Below are positions 1 through 14,500 of a stretch of 64,000 bases of DNA, piece after piece. The notes beneath the pieces are model-generated. The model was not told where the DNA came from and searched no databases. It worked only from the letters and a program-made list of their open reading frames with translations. Source of the stretch: Balanoglossus misakiensis (Eukaryota; Hemichordata); assembly GCA_040954595.2 (NCBI GenBank), contig CM082584.2, forward strand, positions 13,268,001-13,332,000. Direction: 5' to 3'. The first letter of the stretch is position 1; each line of letters opens with the position of its first letter. The position numbers and the translations under genes were made by a program.

Positions 1-44
1 AACATCGCTGATAACAACTCACCTCGTTACTTTTGATATCTCAG

Positions 45-3000
45 CTGCCGTTATCGCTACTCCGGACAGCTGTCAACCATCCCATGGTGAGTTCAGGTCA
101 TATTCATAAATTTATGCATTTAGATCAATTGGAAAAACTGGTTTACTTTATTCATATTCACATTTAAAATGTGTTATATGATATAACACTATTCCTTGAA
201 ATTAATACTGACTCACATTCACATGTGCTCAAACTTGATACCAGGTGTATACTATCTTTCCTTTTGAAACTACAGTTGGTAGAGTTAAAAAATGGTGAGA
301 CTTACAATGGCCATCTATCATCCTGTGATAACTGGATGAACATTCATCTCAGGGAAGTTATTTGCACATCAAGGGTAAGTAAGAAGGACAGATCTTGCTT
401 TCTCAGAAATTATCCATATTGAGTCAAACTTTTTAAGAAGATAAAACAAGAACTTGTATACACACATCACCCAAAGAATGCATGACTTAATGAACAGCGC
501 CATCTGTAGTCAAAGTACAAAGTTTCTTCAAGCTACATCTTAGCCCAAAGGGATCCATAATAAATCATGAAATTATATTTAAAAAGTATTATTTAGATTT
601 ATCTTTTTGAATGCAGGATGGTGACAAATTTTGGCGAATGCAAGAATGTTACATCCGAGGTAGCACAATCAAGTATCTGAGAATTCCTGATGAAGTCATA
701 GACATGGTGAAAGAAGAAGTTATTGCAAAGGGACGTGGCCGGGGCTTTGGACAACAGAAAGGAAGAGGAAGGGGGAACCCAACTGGAAGAGGAGGTAGGT
801 ATCGTTTGTGAGGGTGAAGAGGAGTGGAGAAGAAGTGACCAGGGGGAGGGGCGTGCTAATCAAAACTGAAGCAACGACAGTTGTCTATCGCCCTCTGGTG
901 TTTGCTTCCAGTAATTAGAGCTCTAAGGCATCTAATATTCATCGACAGAGAAGTGGTAACCTCTGCACTAAAGGTACATGGATGGTTTTTGCACTCTTTA
1001 AACCTCACTCATGTAGTAAATCTGTGATCAGGGTAAATAGCATTCAAGTTTTTGTCATCCTGTTCTGGTATATTGCCATTGTGATGTAATCTGTCATATT
1101 GGCGCGGCCAAAGGGTGGAAAACACCAAATAATAAAAGGAAGAGGTCACTGCCTGTAATAGAATTACACATGAACAGTTTATGACAATGGACCATTAGTT
1201 GGCATTGTGGGATCCTGAATCGATGTTTGTTTGCACCAATAAACAGTAATCAGAGATTTTCAATGATGAGAAGGTCTCACTTTCCACTGTGAAATGCCGC
1301 AATGGAAGGAGAGAAAATAACGGAGACTGGATTGCTGCTTGCAAACAAGAGGAATTAGCTGGCACAGAATAGATAACAGACTGGGTGTTGTAAATGTAAG
1401 GATTTTTAAAAGCTTATATTCAGATATGAAGTGAGACAGGTTCTAGCTATTAATCAATGAAATATTTCTCTGAGGGATAGATAGCACAGTGGTGTCTACA
1501 TCGAGTTTCAACATTTTATCAGCGGTTTATCTCTTTGAAAGAAACTTTTTTTCTACGCGCACATTCTTGTATCCTTCACTCAGTCAAGAAAGAAGAAAAT
1601 GTTTCTCCTCGAAATCGTAACGACTGGACTCGTGCAAGCTGTTGATGATCCCTGATCTAAGAAGTCATTTGTCTGAAGTAAACAATGTCTTAGATCATAG
1701 ATGATAATCCAAGTGGACATTCAATTAATAGGCCACCCAGAAACGCAAGTCGTTTTCTGCATGATCGTCTTCAATACCTACGGCTAGTCATCGTGTACGC
1801 TGGTATTTTGTATACCCCCAAATGATCGTTTTATGTCGGCGGAAGTCATTACCTTCTCATGATGACTCAACGAAACTTTCCCGTTACCTCAGGACATTTA
1901 ACCTTTTTTCTGTTGTCCATGACACTGGAGATCAAAGTTAATCTGACTAACTGTATGGTATTATTACTGAAGGTAGAGCAACTGTTTTGGCCATATTACC
2001 AGTACATCATAATATAAATGAATGTAGAGTGAGTAGGCTAGTAGAGCCCGGTGAATTAAAGTGAATCAAAATCACTCAGATAAAATAAATGTTTTTCAAA
2101 AGAAGTGTTTGTAGGGTCATTACTGGTCTGACCAGTTGGTGACCTGCTTTTGTTGACAGTACAGACAATAAGCTGAGATTTCTGGTCATAGCATCAATGA
2201 CACCATCAGGTAGATTTGATTGTCTGATGGCCATAGTCAATCTGTGAAGCATGCAATGGGATAAGAGCGACACTGTTTCTTGTGTGAAGTGGTGATGGAA
2301 TGTATCACACAAAAGGGCAGGGCAAACCCAGTTTAAAGGGGGGCTGAGTTTATCTCCATACAATACTTGGCAGCACACACACGCACACATTTAACACAAA
2401 GAAACCTCAAAAGACAATGCTATGGAATGCCAGACACTCACACTATTAAACCCAGATAACAAATCAACAAACAGGCTCCTTTCATGGTCCGTGTATGTTT
2501 TTGTATCCGCACAAGGAGAATTCCTGACATAGGTTTTTAAATTTTCCTCCTCCTTACACTGGAGAGGTTGATGGTTAGCATTCTTGATTTCTCTTCTCAC
2601 AGTTGTTGGGAAGATTAGCGGGAGACATGCATGAGTTTATCTGCTCTCCACATCTCAATTAACTCTCGTTGCAAAGACACAGATCAACATTCCAGAACAG
2701 AAAATAGATGCACCACCAGAAGTTTGCAGCTGTCCATACAACACGCATCTCGCCAATAAATTCATAACAGCTTTTGCATCTTGCGAAAAGAACCGATTTA
2801 TCAGAAAAAATGCAAGCAGGAAATTGAACACAGTTGGTTGAATTCAGAAACCACACATGTTTATTGACGCACAATATGAATATTTTCCGATGGTTTGAAG
2901 TCTGCTTTGAATATTTTAAAATATCAAAATGCGTTGTAATGGACAGTGGATGGCAACCTTCACCCTTCTTTTTCCAACTAACTGAATATCATAGCAGTGT

Positions 3001-6000
3001 AAATTCTTCCAGCAGAGGCACTGTGTTGTAAGTGTGGCAACAGCAGCAGCATTGAAGATACATGAGATATCTTCACTGACCTGACCTCTTCAATTAGTAC
3101 TTGGAAGGGTCACATGGTTGACAGCCAAGCTTGCTGGCCAAGTAAATAAATTACACTTCGAATAGAATGTGTCCCAGATGCAGTGGTTACCACCACAGGG
3201 TAAATTAGTTAGCCGATAGTGAGCCCTGAGCTTAGAAATATTCCACATGGTAATATCGCAGTTTGTTCATATGCCAAAATCAACAGATTGAAATATTTTT
3301 AACCCTATATACCACATGTTGAAGTAGGGACTGTGTCATTACGGTGCCTACATCTGTGTATGTATGTTGGGTGACCATCTGTCTGTTCATCTGTTCAGGG
3401 GGTTTTTGCTCTCTAATATACAATCAGCTGCTATCACTATGTACTCCCGGCTTGTTAGCTGAACCTCTTTATAGAAAAACTCCAAGGCATTCTATACATT
3501 ACAAATTGAGACTGAGGTTATTGACTTGTTGGACAAATAAATGAATTTTGTTATTATTAAGATCAGCTGGGAAAAGCCCACTGTGTCACCATGAGAGAAT
3601 GCATTGTCATCACTGTGTGAGTTTTAAGATGAGAGACCTTGGTTTAATATCCTGCTGGAAATGAAAATGTTAAAAATAAAAATATTCGCATCAGAGGACT
3701 TGTTCCAGACGTTGTCAAGCTGTTCGGTGAAAAAAGTCTAGCTGTGGTTGGTTTGGTTCCAGAGCTGTAACTTTTGTCCATTTCATTGGCAATGCTTCTT
3801 GGGAAAGGTCAAGTCACAGGTCATTACATTGCATCTTGGGAAATAAAGACAACTGGCAGAGTGGCCACATTATATCTACGGTACATTTGTTGTTTCTTTA
3901 TATGCAGCCGTTGCCTTTTCTATCAACACAAGTCAAGAAAAAGTGTGATATATAGTTTACAGTGATTAGACTCCCATATAACTGCCTCCAAAAATATTCA
4001 GATATCTTTAGAGTCATCCCATAAAAAGACTGTTTTTGGCATTCGGTTCCTGATTTAGATGCTCCGACCTCATTCATCCGGACAGTTTGCAAGACTGCTT
4101 GTATCAATATCAACAATTTGGTGTTCAGTGTTTGCCCCAGAGCCAAATATACCTGCAACTGTTTACACGTTGAAACGTAAACTTCCTGTTGGAAATTCAA
4201 AACATGGTAGCTACTTGAAAAGCCAGAGATACAATTTCTTCGCCGTGGTTTACCAACTGCAGAAGGGTCAGGGTGGAACATGTAACAATACTTTTTAAAT
4301 GGTTTGACAGAATTTTGTACAAAGTTTGCTGTTTGTCACTACTGGCAAAAACACTGGAACTTTAGTTTCATCCAGATGAGATTTGACGAATTGTACCATA
4401 TTACCCATCTCGTTTATCAGAAAAGTCACAAAACAGAATATTACCGGTACTTCTTAGTGAATAATATATGTACTAAATGTAATATATTACAATGTAATGG
4501 GAGTGTATTCTATCACCACCTTTTCACCCCTTTATTTGATACAGTCCCATTGTCTCCCATGGTACATTTGGACCCATATACATGTAAAAGGGGGGAGGGG
4601 TGACATAGTAAAAGCAGCCAACAATTTTCAGGAGACTGGACACTACACAATTTAATTTAGCGTGGAGAGATTATTTCTCCAATTGATGGGACATAATGAG
4701 TTGCAGTACATCCGCCCTGTAACCCACACCGAAATCCCGTTCCTGGGTTTGGCTCCGTTGCCAGTCAGTTGAGACAGGCCGTCATAGCTCATTTAGCTAC
4801 CCTCACTTAACATGGCTGAGTTTACCGGTAGAACAGTTCACCGTGGTATGTGTGCCACACCTGAGAATGCAGACACGGCCCACATTTTGCTCCACATTGC
4901 CTGTGTATGTCACAGTGTCCTAAGACCACAGACAGTTGAGCAGAAAAACGCCTCAACTATAAAACTGACTTTGCTTCACACCAAATCCTAAACTTCCACT
5001 TCTGGCATCTCACATTAACATGTATTTATAGATAATGAGCTGTTTAATAAAATAAAAGTTTATTGGCTTTGATCTGTGCAACGTAATTGTTTCAAAGATT
5101 GAAAAAAAATGTTTTTTACAAAAGGAAAATGTTTCACCCTCTTGTGACCTTGTTGTTGGCATGGAAGACTGGTTTCAAGTTGACACGGGGAGAAACATTG
5201 AGTGTAGTTTGCAGGAAGTGATGAGAGAATGTAAATAGTCCTTTCATCATCCAAGGGTAGTGATGATTGTTTTCCCCAAGTTTTTCCATTCATTGGTGAC
5301 AGCCACCAGTGAAGGGAAACTGTGTTTTGTTTCAACAGGCAAATCCGGTCTGTCTTGTGAATAGTCAACAACTATTGGCCGATGGAAGTGTTTGGCTCAG
5401 TGTTCAAGAAGCAGGTGTTGAAAAGACTGTCTTTTCAACACTCAGTGACTACAATACTGATGGAAAAGTTTGCCTCAGAAATGTGCATTCAAGAATTAAT
5501 GATCCTGGTATGTTTTTATCTGAGGAGGGTCGGTTTTCTGAGAAAACATGGGCACTTCAGTTGTTCAGAGGTACAGAATTTTACGTCAGTTGTGTCTTTA
5601 TCAAACTCCAGTTGTTCAGAGGTACAGAATTTTACGTCAGTTGTGTCTTTATCAAACCTATGCATGGATGCAGGAGCCTTGTTGGACACACACAGCCCAC
5701 CCTGTCAGCTTTAGTCATAGACTTTGTGTACACAAATCCATTTTCTCTCCATAAACGTTCACTGTCAATGACAGTGACTGTTTATAAGAATTCTTTTGTC
5801 TGCTTTCTGTTTAGAAACCCCTGTAACGATTTCCTCTTTTTCTTTCTGCCGCCAGTCCTGTCAATTGTGGTGGACACAACTTTTGCTTTCAGCGGCCCAT
5901 CAGCACTGATTACATTAAGGGCAGGGTAAATATTGACTTTGAACTTGTTGATTGCTGAGCAAACAGAGGCAAGGGGAACTTGACCTGAGCCAGTACATTC

Positions 6001-9000
6001 TTGATGGATCCCAAAGGGGCATCACCTATTGGCAGCTACTGATGAACTCAACTGTGCAGTGTTTATGTGTAGTCTTGGAAGTCTCACAGGGTTATCTGCT
6101 ATGAAAACACAGTTAAATTCAACCACTCTGCCAATTAAGATGCCTCACCTCAACCGTTTAATACAGGGACTCACTGTGCTGTAAAATAAACATGCAAGAA
6201 AATCATTTTGGCCCGCCTGTCTGTCCGTCCTCGAGGTCCGAGACATAGGGATAATGAAAAGCATCTCAGGAGGTGTGATGGGATAGGCCACATTTAGAGA
6301 ATACCTGTGGCATACTTATCTGACCGTTTTTAGTGTGAATCTGGTGAGAAGCAGGTGTTTTTCGGAATGTCCACCAATCAGATTCAAGGATGGGGTTAAT
6401 GGGACCTACCCCCTCCCTAGGCTGTGTTTTGGACACACTTCATGACTTTTATGACTTTTTTTTGCTACTCACCCTTTAACGACCAGAATTTGGGACAACC
6501 TGACTGTTTTCAGTAGCATGTACAAGAAAGTGGGGAGGCCAGGGTCAAAGTGTTATAGTGTCTGTCACACTGACTACCTATCTCAAGTTCATCACATTTC
6601 AGGTATGGGTACGCACAGTGCCCCACCCCTCCTTTCTACGCAGACACATGATATCCCTATAGAGGACCAACTCACCAAAGCAGTTGCGCCACTTTAACTA
6701 AGACACGCAACCTGAATGCAACAGCAGGACCTCCTGGAGCTATCAAATTGTGGCTGATTTCATTGGAGGCTCCTAAAGTAACAAATCAACTGTGAAATTG
6801 TTTGGAGTGTGCCACTTTCATCGACTTACACTTTAGTTTGCAGAGATCTTGTTTCAGAAACACTTCCTTTTTTTCAAATTCATTTTCTCATTATTTTGAT
6901 AAAAATTTTGGGCTTCACCTGTATAACATTTACTTTCAACTTCATCATTGTAACTGTGGTATTGTGGCATGAACAGATTTTAGTTGCTGTTTGACTTCTG
7001 GATTTTGGTCCACTCAGCAAGAGCCAGTTTAACTTAATCCTTAGTACATCAACAATAGAGAGGAAATTTAATATTACAGCGAGGTACCTGGTTAATGGCA
7101 AAGTTTCATGATAAGTCATTTCAGCGTCAGATGCTAAGAAAGCTTTTTAAGAAAACAGAGCCTAAACGTTAATATTCGTGTATTGTTGGCTGTGGTGACT
7201 TGCTTTTACTGGATAAGCAGGCCTCGGTGGTTGTACAAAGGAGCTGCCACACCCACTCTCACCGTAAGTAATCTTGTATACTCTGCCGCAGGTTTTAGTG
7301 CTATTGAGAGGAGAAAACAATTTTGGAAATAAATACACCCAGAGTGGTTGCAACTTGATCAAGTCGATTCGGGCTTAAGATGTTCCTTGCAGAAATTTAG
7401 TGTTGGTTGTTGTTTGCTCTTGCTGCAGGACAATAGTGGTGACACCGCTTACCTATTACTGTTTGCATTTGTGGCCCACACACACATGTGAGATGTGTGC
7501 ATACACACACTTGCATGGGTCCATAATGTGAAATTGAACCACTATGATTTGAGGCAGTCTGTTGAGGAAAGAAAATAAGCAATCCACACCTACTGGTTAA
7601 ATTCTGAAATTGGAGAGGATTGACATCTTTGTGGTGTTCCGACTTCTGTGGCCTCAGTTTGAGGACTATGTGTGTTGTTTTTGGAGATTCCTCTTCACAA
7701 AGAACATAGGCTTTATCCACACTCCCTCCCCTCATCTCCCCCCTCCCCTTGCCTTTCATTTCCCCTGATTCCCACTTCCTTCCATTCCCTTCCTATGTGA
7801 TCTGTTCATGAATAGTCTCAATCATGTATTAAAAATCATCACAAGCATTGAGCTGGACAATGTAAAACAACATGTTTAACCACGTGCAAGAAATTTACTG
7901 GGTTTTAATATTTGTCCAATGTCTGGGCAGCCTTGGAAGGGAATACATACTAAACCACCCGTGTGTTGACATATCGTTGATGATTTTTCTCCCCCAAAGT
8001 GCTTCAAATATCATCGCAAATGATTGTTGAAGTTTAAACATACATACATGTACATCTGCCTTAGGCACATAATTTGAAATGTTTCCCACATTCTTGGTCG
8101 GGGTGTTTACAGCACTATATTAATTTCACCAGGGCAGTGGATAGTTTATCATACACATGCAGGGAAGCGTATCTTGGTTTTTATATGGCACCTCACTTGG
8201 GACTGATGTTGGAGAAGTTTGTTTTCTGTGGTGGACATCCAGACTCCTGTAGCAGGAGCCTTCCTCACATATTGTCTGAAGAGGTCTAGTAACTGATAGG
8301 TCAGTTATGATCAGCCTATATCTGTTTTTGATACCGCCGATGGTTTTCTATCAGGCATAAAATAACAAACATGAAAATGTTCTGGCATTTTGCTGCAACC
8401 GTATCCCTGCTGCTTGTGGTTTTGGAACCAACCCTTGCAGAGAGTGGCTGGAGTGTTGTTGAGTACCAGGTTAAGGGGGCTTGTGTGAACTTCTTCAATA
8501 TGATTGGCTTTCGGTTTGTTGGATTTTAATCATGATTTGCTGAGCTGCAGAGAAGCTCTCTAGACTCATGATAATAAGTTCTATGTATATTTTAGATGAA
8601 AGCTACGAAATACATTTTTGAGGAAGTGAACTGAGGTGTTTTCAGCAAGTACATTATTTCACTTGAGTCTGGAAGAACAATTTGGCCGTAACTCAGAACT
8701 GAAAACTTTGGAGTCACCAGACACCCTCCAGAGCAATAACCTTTCGGAAAATAACAGGCTTCTGTATTTGTATGTGTGAGCAGAATGCCTTTCAAATTGG
8801 AAGTGTTTCCATTCGCTCCATTATTCAATTAATTATACAACTGGCCTGACACGTTAAGTGAGACCACAATTCACGGGTCATCCACAAATAGCTACAAATA
8901 ATCTACCCATAAAGGCTGTGTCTTGCCAACCCTCAAAATAGCAAAATATAAATGTCAAACGAAAGTATTCTTTTGTGTGCAGAAGAAAAGATTACCAGGG

Positions 9001-9724
9001 CCCATGTTCCTACTGGTTTACACTAACATTCCAACAGCCACCAAAAATAGCAAACACTTTGATGACATAGAAAAGAAATTAAAACTGCAGGCGTTGGTAT
9101 GTATTGATGTAGATGGCAAGCATTGTTGTCCATATCTTCCCTACAGAATTGCTATTGTATCTCTTGTTTGTGTTAAAGGTGTGTTTTTAGAACACCATTT
9201 AATACATTTTCCGCCCAGTGACTGTATCTACACTGATAAAGGTTTGTTGGTCTCAGGTGGGCCGTACTTCTGAAATAAAATGTGTGTTTCTTAGAGGCTT
9301 GGAATCAAAGCACTACAAAAAGGGTACTTACAGATGAAATTGCCATCTTTTGACATTAACTGAATTTTATTGACTTGTAATTGTTGTCAATGTGTCTCTG
9401 TGGGTTTCAGCTTTAAAGACTCGTAAAGTGGCAATTAAAGAACTGGAGAGAGGCCCTCACTGTTTGCCATTCATGTTGGTTTTCTTGCACTCGTTCAATT
9501 ACACCAATTATTTGTGTTTAGCTCTTGCTGGTGATTGCAGCCGTGAAAGCATTCTTTCATGTGCAGAAGGAAGGACATGTGAAGCTTTAGTTTGTTGATA
9601 GTCATGCACCAACTTAATCATTCTTTCTTTTTGTTTCATAGGTTTTGGTGGTCGTGGCCGTGGTGCACCCAAACCTGGACAACAGAAACCGGGAAAACCA
9701 CCAGGGGGACCACGAAACAAGTGA
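45..9724 (+). CDS. LSM4: LSM4, U6 snRNA-associated Sm-like protein (5' partial)
   Basis: Coding exons are 45-86, 276-374, 617-794 and 9642-9724; the exon with the start Met lies before the window. Read in phase they give, after the missing Met, [14 protein letters not shown], then an exon containing [13 protein letters not shown], then one containing [16 protein letters not shown], then a Gly/Arg-rich tail ending GGPRNK. This follows vertebrate LSM4 almost residue for residue; the total would be 134 aa against 139 in human. The first two coding exons here carry Sm motif 1 and the third Sm motif 2. Known role: subunit of the Lsm2-8 ring on U6 snRNA (nucleus, splicing) and of the Lsm1-7 ring (cytoplasm, mRNA decapping); the RG tail is typical of LSM4. 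All junctions are GT-AG. The last intron is 8847 bp, large for such a small gene. An AATAAA at 9753-9758 is very close to the stop, and another is at 10072-10077. Confidence 0.96.
795..9641 (+). other. Long last intron of LSM4
   Basis: This 8.8 kb intron runs from donor GTAGGT to acceptor CATAG. It is AT-rich with scattered short ORFs that match no family I recognise and show no codon-like conservation signal I can see. It holds a perfect or near-perfect 51-bp tandem duplication at 5558-5657 and short A/T homopolymers. I see no nested gene, tRNA or transposon ORF. Confidence 0.8.
5558..5657. repeat. 51-bp tandem duplication
   Basis: The unit starting CAGTTGTTCAGAGGTACAG occurs at 5558 and again at 5609, with period 51 and no mismatch until the last few bases. 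It is in frame in a chance ORF, which therefore shows a repeated peptide, but nothing suggests that ORF is translated. Confidence 0.9.
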
Positions 9725-9752
9725 TAACAGACACTTTTCTAGCAGTCAATTT

Positions 9753-9758
9753 AATAAA
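9753..9758 (+). terminator. Candidate poly(A) signal, LSM4
   Basis: AATAAA lies 29 bp after the LSM4 stop. A second AATAAA at 10072-10077 would give a 3' UTR of about 370 nt and is an equally plausible choice. Confidence 0.45.
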
Positions 9759-10241
9759 GAACTCTTCCTCTGGACCTTAACCTACCCCAAGGGATTACAT
9801 TCAGAAGTTTGGAGCGTATTCTTGAATTTTTATTTTTTTAGGTGGAAATTTCTTGAGATAAAAAAAGTGAGAGAGAGAAAATGATCCTGTCCAGATGGTA
9901 GTTGGTGCATCCTATCCAAACTACTGTTGGCTTAATTCTTTTCTTGTTTGCTTCTCCTTCTTTGTCACTGCATATTCTGATGCAAAGGCCATCTGACATT
10001 AGTTATCAGCCCACTATGAAATGATTTTATTCCAACATTTCCTTTACCAAAGAGGTAATATTTATAGAAACAATAAAAACTCCAAATAAATAAATGTATG
10101 TGTTGGAGGCAATTGGTGTTCTTGGAGAGGTTGATCTTGAAAGGGTTTATGGAAATCTTTAATTGACAGAAGTATTTTAAGTGGCCAACATTTTTGTGTA
10201 GCCACTTGTAACCTTCTTCATAGGGATATATCATTTGATAT

Positions 10242-10260
10242 GGGGGGGGGGGGGGGGGGG
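10242..10260. repeat. Poly-G tract
   Basis: An uninterrupted run of 19 G lies just past the LSM4 3' end. Such tracts are length-unstable and can terminate sequencing reads, so the exact length is uncertain. Confidence 0.9.
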
Positions 10261-11552
10261 CTAGAAAGTAATCACTCCTGAATTAACATTGTCTCAATCT
10301 TTAATTTTCGACCCGCCTCCAGGACAAGGCAAGCTAACCAGAGAGTGTAAACGTGAAAAAGCAGAACAGCGCTCGACAAGGAACGAATATGAGAGGCTTT
10401 GTTGTCTACGGTCCTTAGCTTAAGAAATCAATTAGTTTCATCCCTAGCACGACTTAATCGATCTAAGCATATCTCCTTAATTCTGCCATAAAGGGTTCCG
10501 CTATCTATTCGAAATTGTGGCCTCACTAATTTGAAGCGCTCTCTAAAACGACAAACAATCCAATCGAGGCTGCACATTTAGTCAATTTGTCTGTCAATTG
10601 AGTTGAAATCTCTATACGCGATAAAAAATCACAAATTCGATTAACTATAAAAATCTTTGCGCAAGGCGTTGTGACAATAAGAACATCCAAAACTCCCATC
10701 GGAAACAAAGTATCCTTTGGTCATAAAAAGGCCAATTTGATTAACCAATTCTGTTTTGATTCATTTTCTGCTCCGAACAGTTCTCCATTTATTCTGTGTT
10801 GAATTGAACAACTGTGCAAATGGGTTTTTCGTTTACTGCTTCAGCATACAGCGCATAACAGTCACAATGTGGAGTGACTGTTAACGCATATATGAATGGG
10901 TGTGTGTGGGGGGGGGAGAGAGAGATAAAGCGGCACCTGGCAGCGTGTACTGGCGATGACACGTGACTTGTGACGTTCCATGATTTTGTTCATGCCGAAA
11001 AATTAAAATGCCGTGAATTTGCGTCATTTCTTTTAAATCAGGGACCACACAAGCAAGTTCTGGATTTTAGTAACTCGCATCGTGGTGTCTCAGATGTGAG
11101 GAGCGCTTGCGCAGTCGTGCAAAACGTGCCAGGCGGAGTGGATGTCATCTTCTTCGGGTGAAAAGGTTATTCGAGAAACATCCACTGTGACACATATGAT
11201 CGCACAAGTCCGTGGAGCCACTTTTTATTGGAGGTCATCGCCTGAAAATAATAAACCACCCATCGCATGTATGATTATGAATTTTATATCATAAAGTTAT
11301 CATCAAAAATCGTAATTACGTTTTATGGGGTAGGCTATAGCGCGCTTGGCCTAGATCTTATACTAGACAGTATGCACCTTGCAAGAAAAACTGTGCCTAT
11401 CCAAGATTTGTGTGCCTTTCGTGTGTATGTGTTTGTGAACTTTGGAATGTCATTTTCCGCTAAACTCAATTAGTAACCACAAACATGAAACACACGCGTC
11501 ACATAACTAATGGAATTGTTTTCCTTATTAAAGATTTTGCGACTGTCGGAGG

Positions 11553-11560
11553 TATAAAAG
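11553..11560 (+). promoter_or_regulatory. Isolated TATA-like element
   Basis: GGTATAAAAGCGC in the LSM4-TIKI gap, 58 bp upstream of an ATG opening a 105-codon basic ORF (11618-11935). The ORF matches nothing I know, so the pairing may be chance. Confidence 0.25.
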
Positions 11561-14500
11561 CGCAAACGCCCAGGGGCAAATCGATCTTTAGCGGTCTCGG
11601 TTAATAAGACCATTGAATTGGAAAGACACATAAACTCAGAGATCACAAAGCTGACACCGCTTTCCAAACCCAACAGAAAGGAAGGTCGGAAAATGCTAAA
11701 ACTGGAGCTACCACGAACAGTAAACATTTCTGGGCGAAAGCTACTTCCGCGAGATGCAGTGTTGTGCATTAGACCTGTTCATTTTACTCCGTCCACTTCT
11801 ATAGGGACTGAGGGATGCAGTCTGTCAGAATTTAATGGATTCTACACCTATGTGCGAACTGCTCCTCTTTGTAAAACCTTTAGCAAAATGAAATACTGTA
11901 GAATGGCCGAACATCAAATGAGCGATCATCAATGAGACGCGATTACATCAACAAGTGTCAAATGAACCATGGCTTCCAAACAGCATTTACTTGTTTGTGA
12001 AAGGAACGCAAAGTTTTGTGAAGTCATTCTTAATTGTCGATCGCGAGTCCTCTGGTGCATGTCGGGCTTCTTCAGGGCCGCGCAAGAATGCGTGTGGTCC
12101 CTATAGTCTTTGTGCCATAACTATCCAGACCTAACCTTCAGGGAACGGATTGTTTTCGTAGCTTTTACACCATTTTCTCGATTTCGTCATCCCAAGAGAT
12201 GTCCCCGGTACTGCTAACACAGTTGTTTGTTTACACCTGTTTGTACCGATCTCCAATTCCCTTGACTCGATTAAAATGCAGCTTCCTTCCCCTCTTCTTG
12301 GAATTGTTTGATGATAAAGGTCCATATCAGATGGTCCTTGCCCGCTTACGCCCGCTGAAATTGCCTGCTTCCCGGGTTTGTTAGTTTGTAAGCTGCGGGA
12401 GATCCAGGGTGTTATGCCTTGTGACCTGAATAAGGTGAAGGACCCTAAAGAAACCTTCCATGCGATGTCTGTCTTGTAGAAACACCCCTTTTCTAGCAAA
12501 GTTTTAAAGTTATCGAAGCCATACATGCGAGAATAACGTTTAGTAAACATGTCTGCGCAAAATCCACGATACTTATGATATGCATCGTAAAATATTTTAT
12601 GCTTCTTTTCAGCAATAAAAATACTAAATTGGCATGGAATCATCTTGGGTATAATATTACCTAGCTCTGTTACGGTTTGAGGTGATTGAATCAATAATTT
12701 TAGCAGAACGGGGATTAATATTTGGCGGCAGCCACGGACTCGTATCCGAGTCGTCATAAATCACAAACACATTTGCGACCGACTTCGGGTAGACTTCGGA
12801 TGAATGAACGTAAACTTTCCGAGCTATAAAAGTTCCAGTGAGTAAATATTCCCCTCTGAAACGACCGTTGACATTTCCTGAAATTCCTTGGAGTCAAAAT
12901 GATTGTAAGCCCATTTACTATTCGGTATTCGCCAAGAATTTCAGAACCGTTTAAACGCATGAAAGGAAAATGTCTAATTAGTCCTTCAATTCAATCTCGC
13001 AAGATTTATTTCCCTCTTTTGAAGTCGAATGCTTCAATGGTGGACCGCTAAGTTTGTTGTATTTACTACGGGCGATAAAACAAATCTCTCGGGGGAACAA
13101 TGCTTAAACGCACCGCCGACTGCTGATACTTGTCTCGGTCTGCAAGGAGCGTAATTTGTCAGATTTCAGAGCCGCAATTCGAACATTTGCCCACCGGACC
13201 AATACAAGAGTAAAGCGGGAAGAGAAAATTTTACCGGGTGAAAAAAGAACTTAACGCCCACGATATTTATTTGCGCCTCGAGCGGCAATCTTGGCAAACC
13301 TCTTTTGCGTCAGACAGACTTGCAAACAGCTTTGATAATACCCAATCCTTCGTTCGCACGACTTGAATGAATATTCCAACGAGCATTTCTTTTCTGTTAA
13401 CAGAAACAGTAAATTGTGTTTGCTAAAGCTCTCACATTTTGCTGTGTTTTGTCATTATTCAATTTGCATTTTTGGCAGAAAATGCGAAAAAATCTCTCGA
13501 CGTACACCACTTTCGGTACTGTGCTAGGATTTAGTAGAGTAAATGCTCTTTGCGCAGAAAAGTTTCCAAAGCCCCTCACCCGTGAAATTCTTCGGCAATA
13601 AATCAAAAATACGACCAATTATCCAGTTAATGCGGCCAATTTAAGGAGGCATATTGTCTCATCGTTAAATGGGTCCGGAAATTGAAATGGACAGTTTTAG
13701 TGTACAAAAATGTTAAGGTATTTGGACGGTAAATGTGGCTCCGCTTTGGTAGTTGACAGTTTTAAGGGTCACTATACGACCACTTTATTGAATAGTTTTA
13801 TCATGTCAATAAAATTGTAAGTGTCTCTTGGAGGACCAAGATAAAAAGCAGTAAAGTTCCCGCGGGCGACTTAAAAATAGGACAGGTCAAATGTAAAGCG
13901 GACAAGGCGTATATGGAATGATTACATCGTCATAAACTTGACTACATCATAATCGAAACACGCTGTGGGTGTTGTATGATTGCTGAAAAACATAAATAAG
14001 TGTTCATAAGAAAGTAAAATAACCAAAATAATGTGAAAAGTGAGCGACTTTGTCCCATTAAAGCACAGCAACCCGACAGATATAGTTTGCAAAGCCTGTA
14101 GTGCCACAAAGTAAACTAACGATGCTCATGTCCTATTAGCGCAAGTGCGCGCTCAAGCTCAGAAAATGTTGGGGAACATTCCCAGAGATTTGTACAGTCA
14201 GTCATGCATCCTTAGTATCTACAGGTCAGTGGTCAGGGATCCGAATGATGAATCTTTGGCCGGGCGTCGTATGCACGGCAATATCGCTGAGTCACATCGT
14301 CAACACGTGTCGCTGTATACTAATGTGACAGTTGAGATTATGCTGAATGCGGAGCTGGTTCTGTAGTCATTGAGCTGTGAATTCGGTGCAGTACCGATAT
14401 GGCGTTTGGTTCTAAATTACGTGTCGTTAGTCAACAGTCTTTACATCAGTATTCACATGTTATAATCGTTAAAAGCGCGTATGAGTAGAATGATGGCGAC

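Noticed and set aside
5309-5929. 206-codon + strand ORF with an internal 17-residue repeat
   Set aside because: The repeat is simply the 51-bp tandem duplication and the rest has no family resemblance; it lies within the LSM4 intron.
12131-12757. 208-codon minus-strand ORF between LSM4 and TIKI
   Set aside because: No recognisable domain, signal peptide or splice partners, and ORFs of about 200 codons occur elsewhere in non-coding parts of this window.
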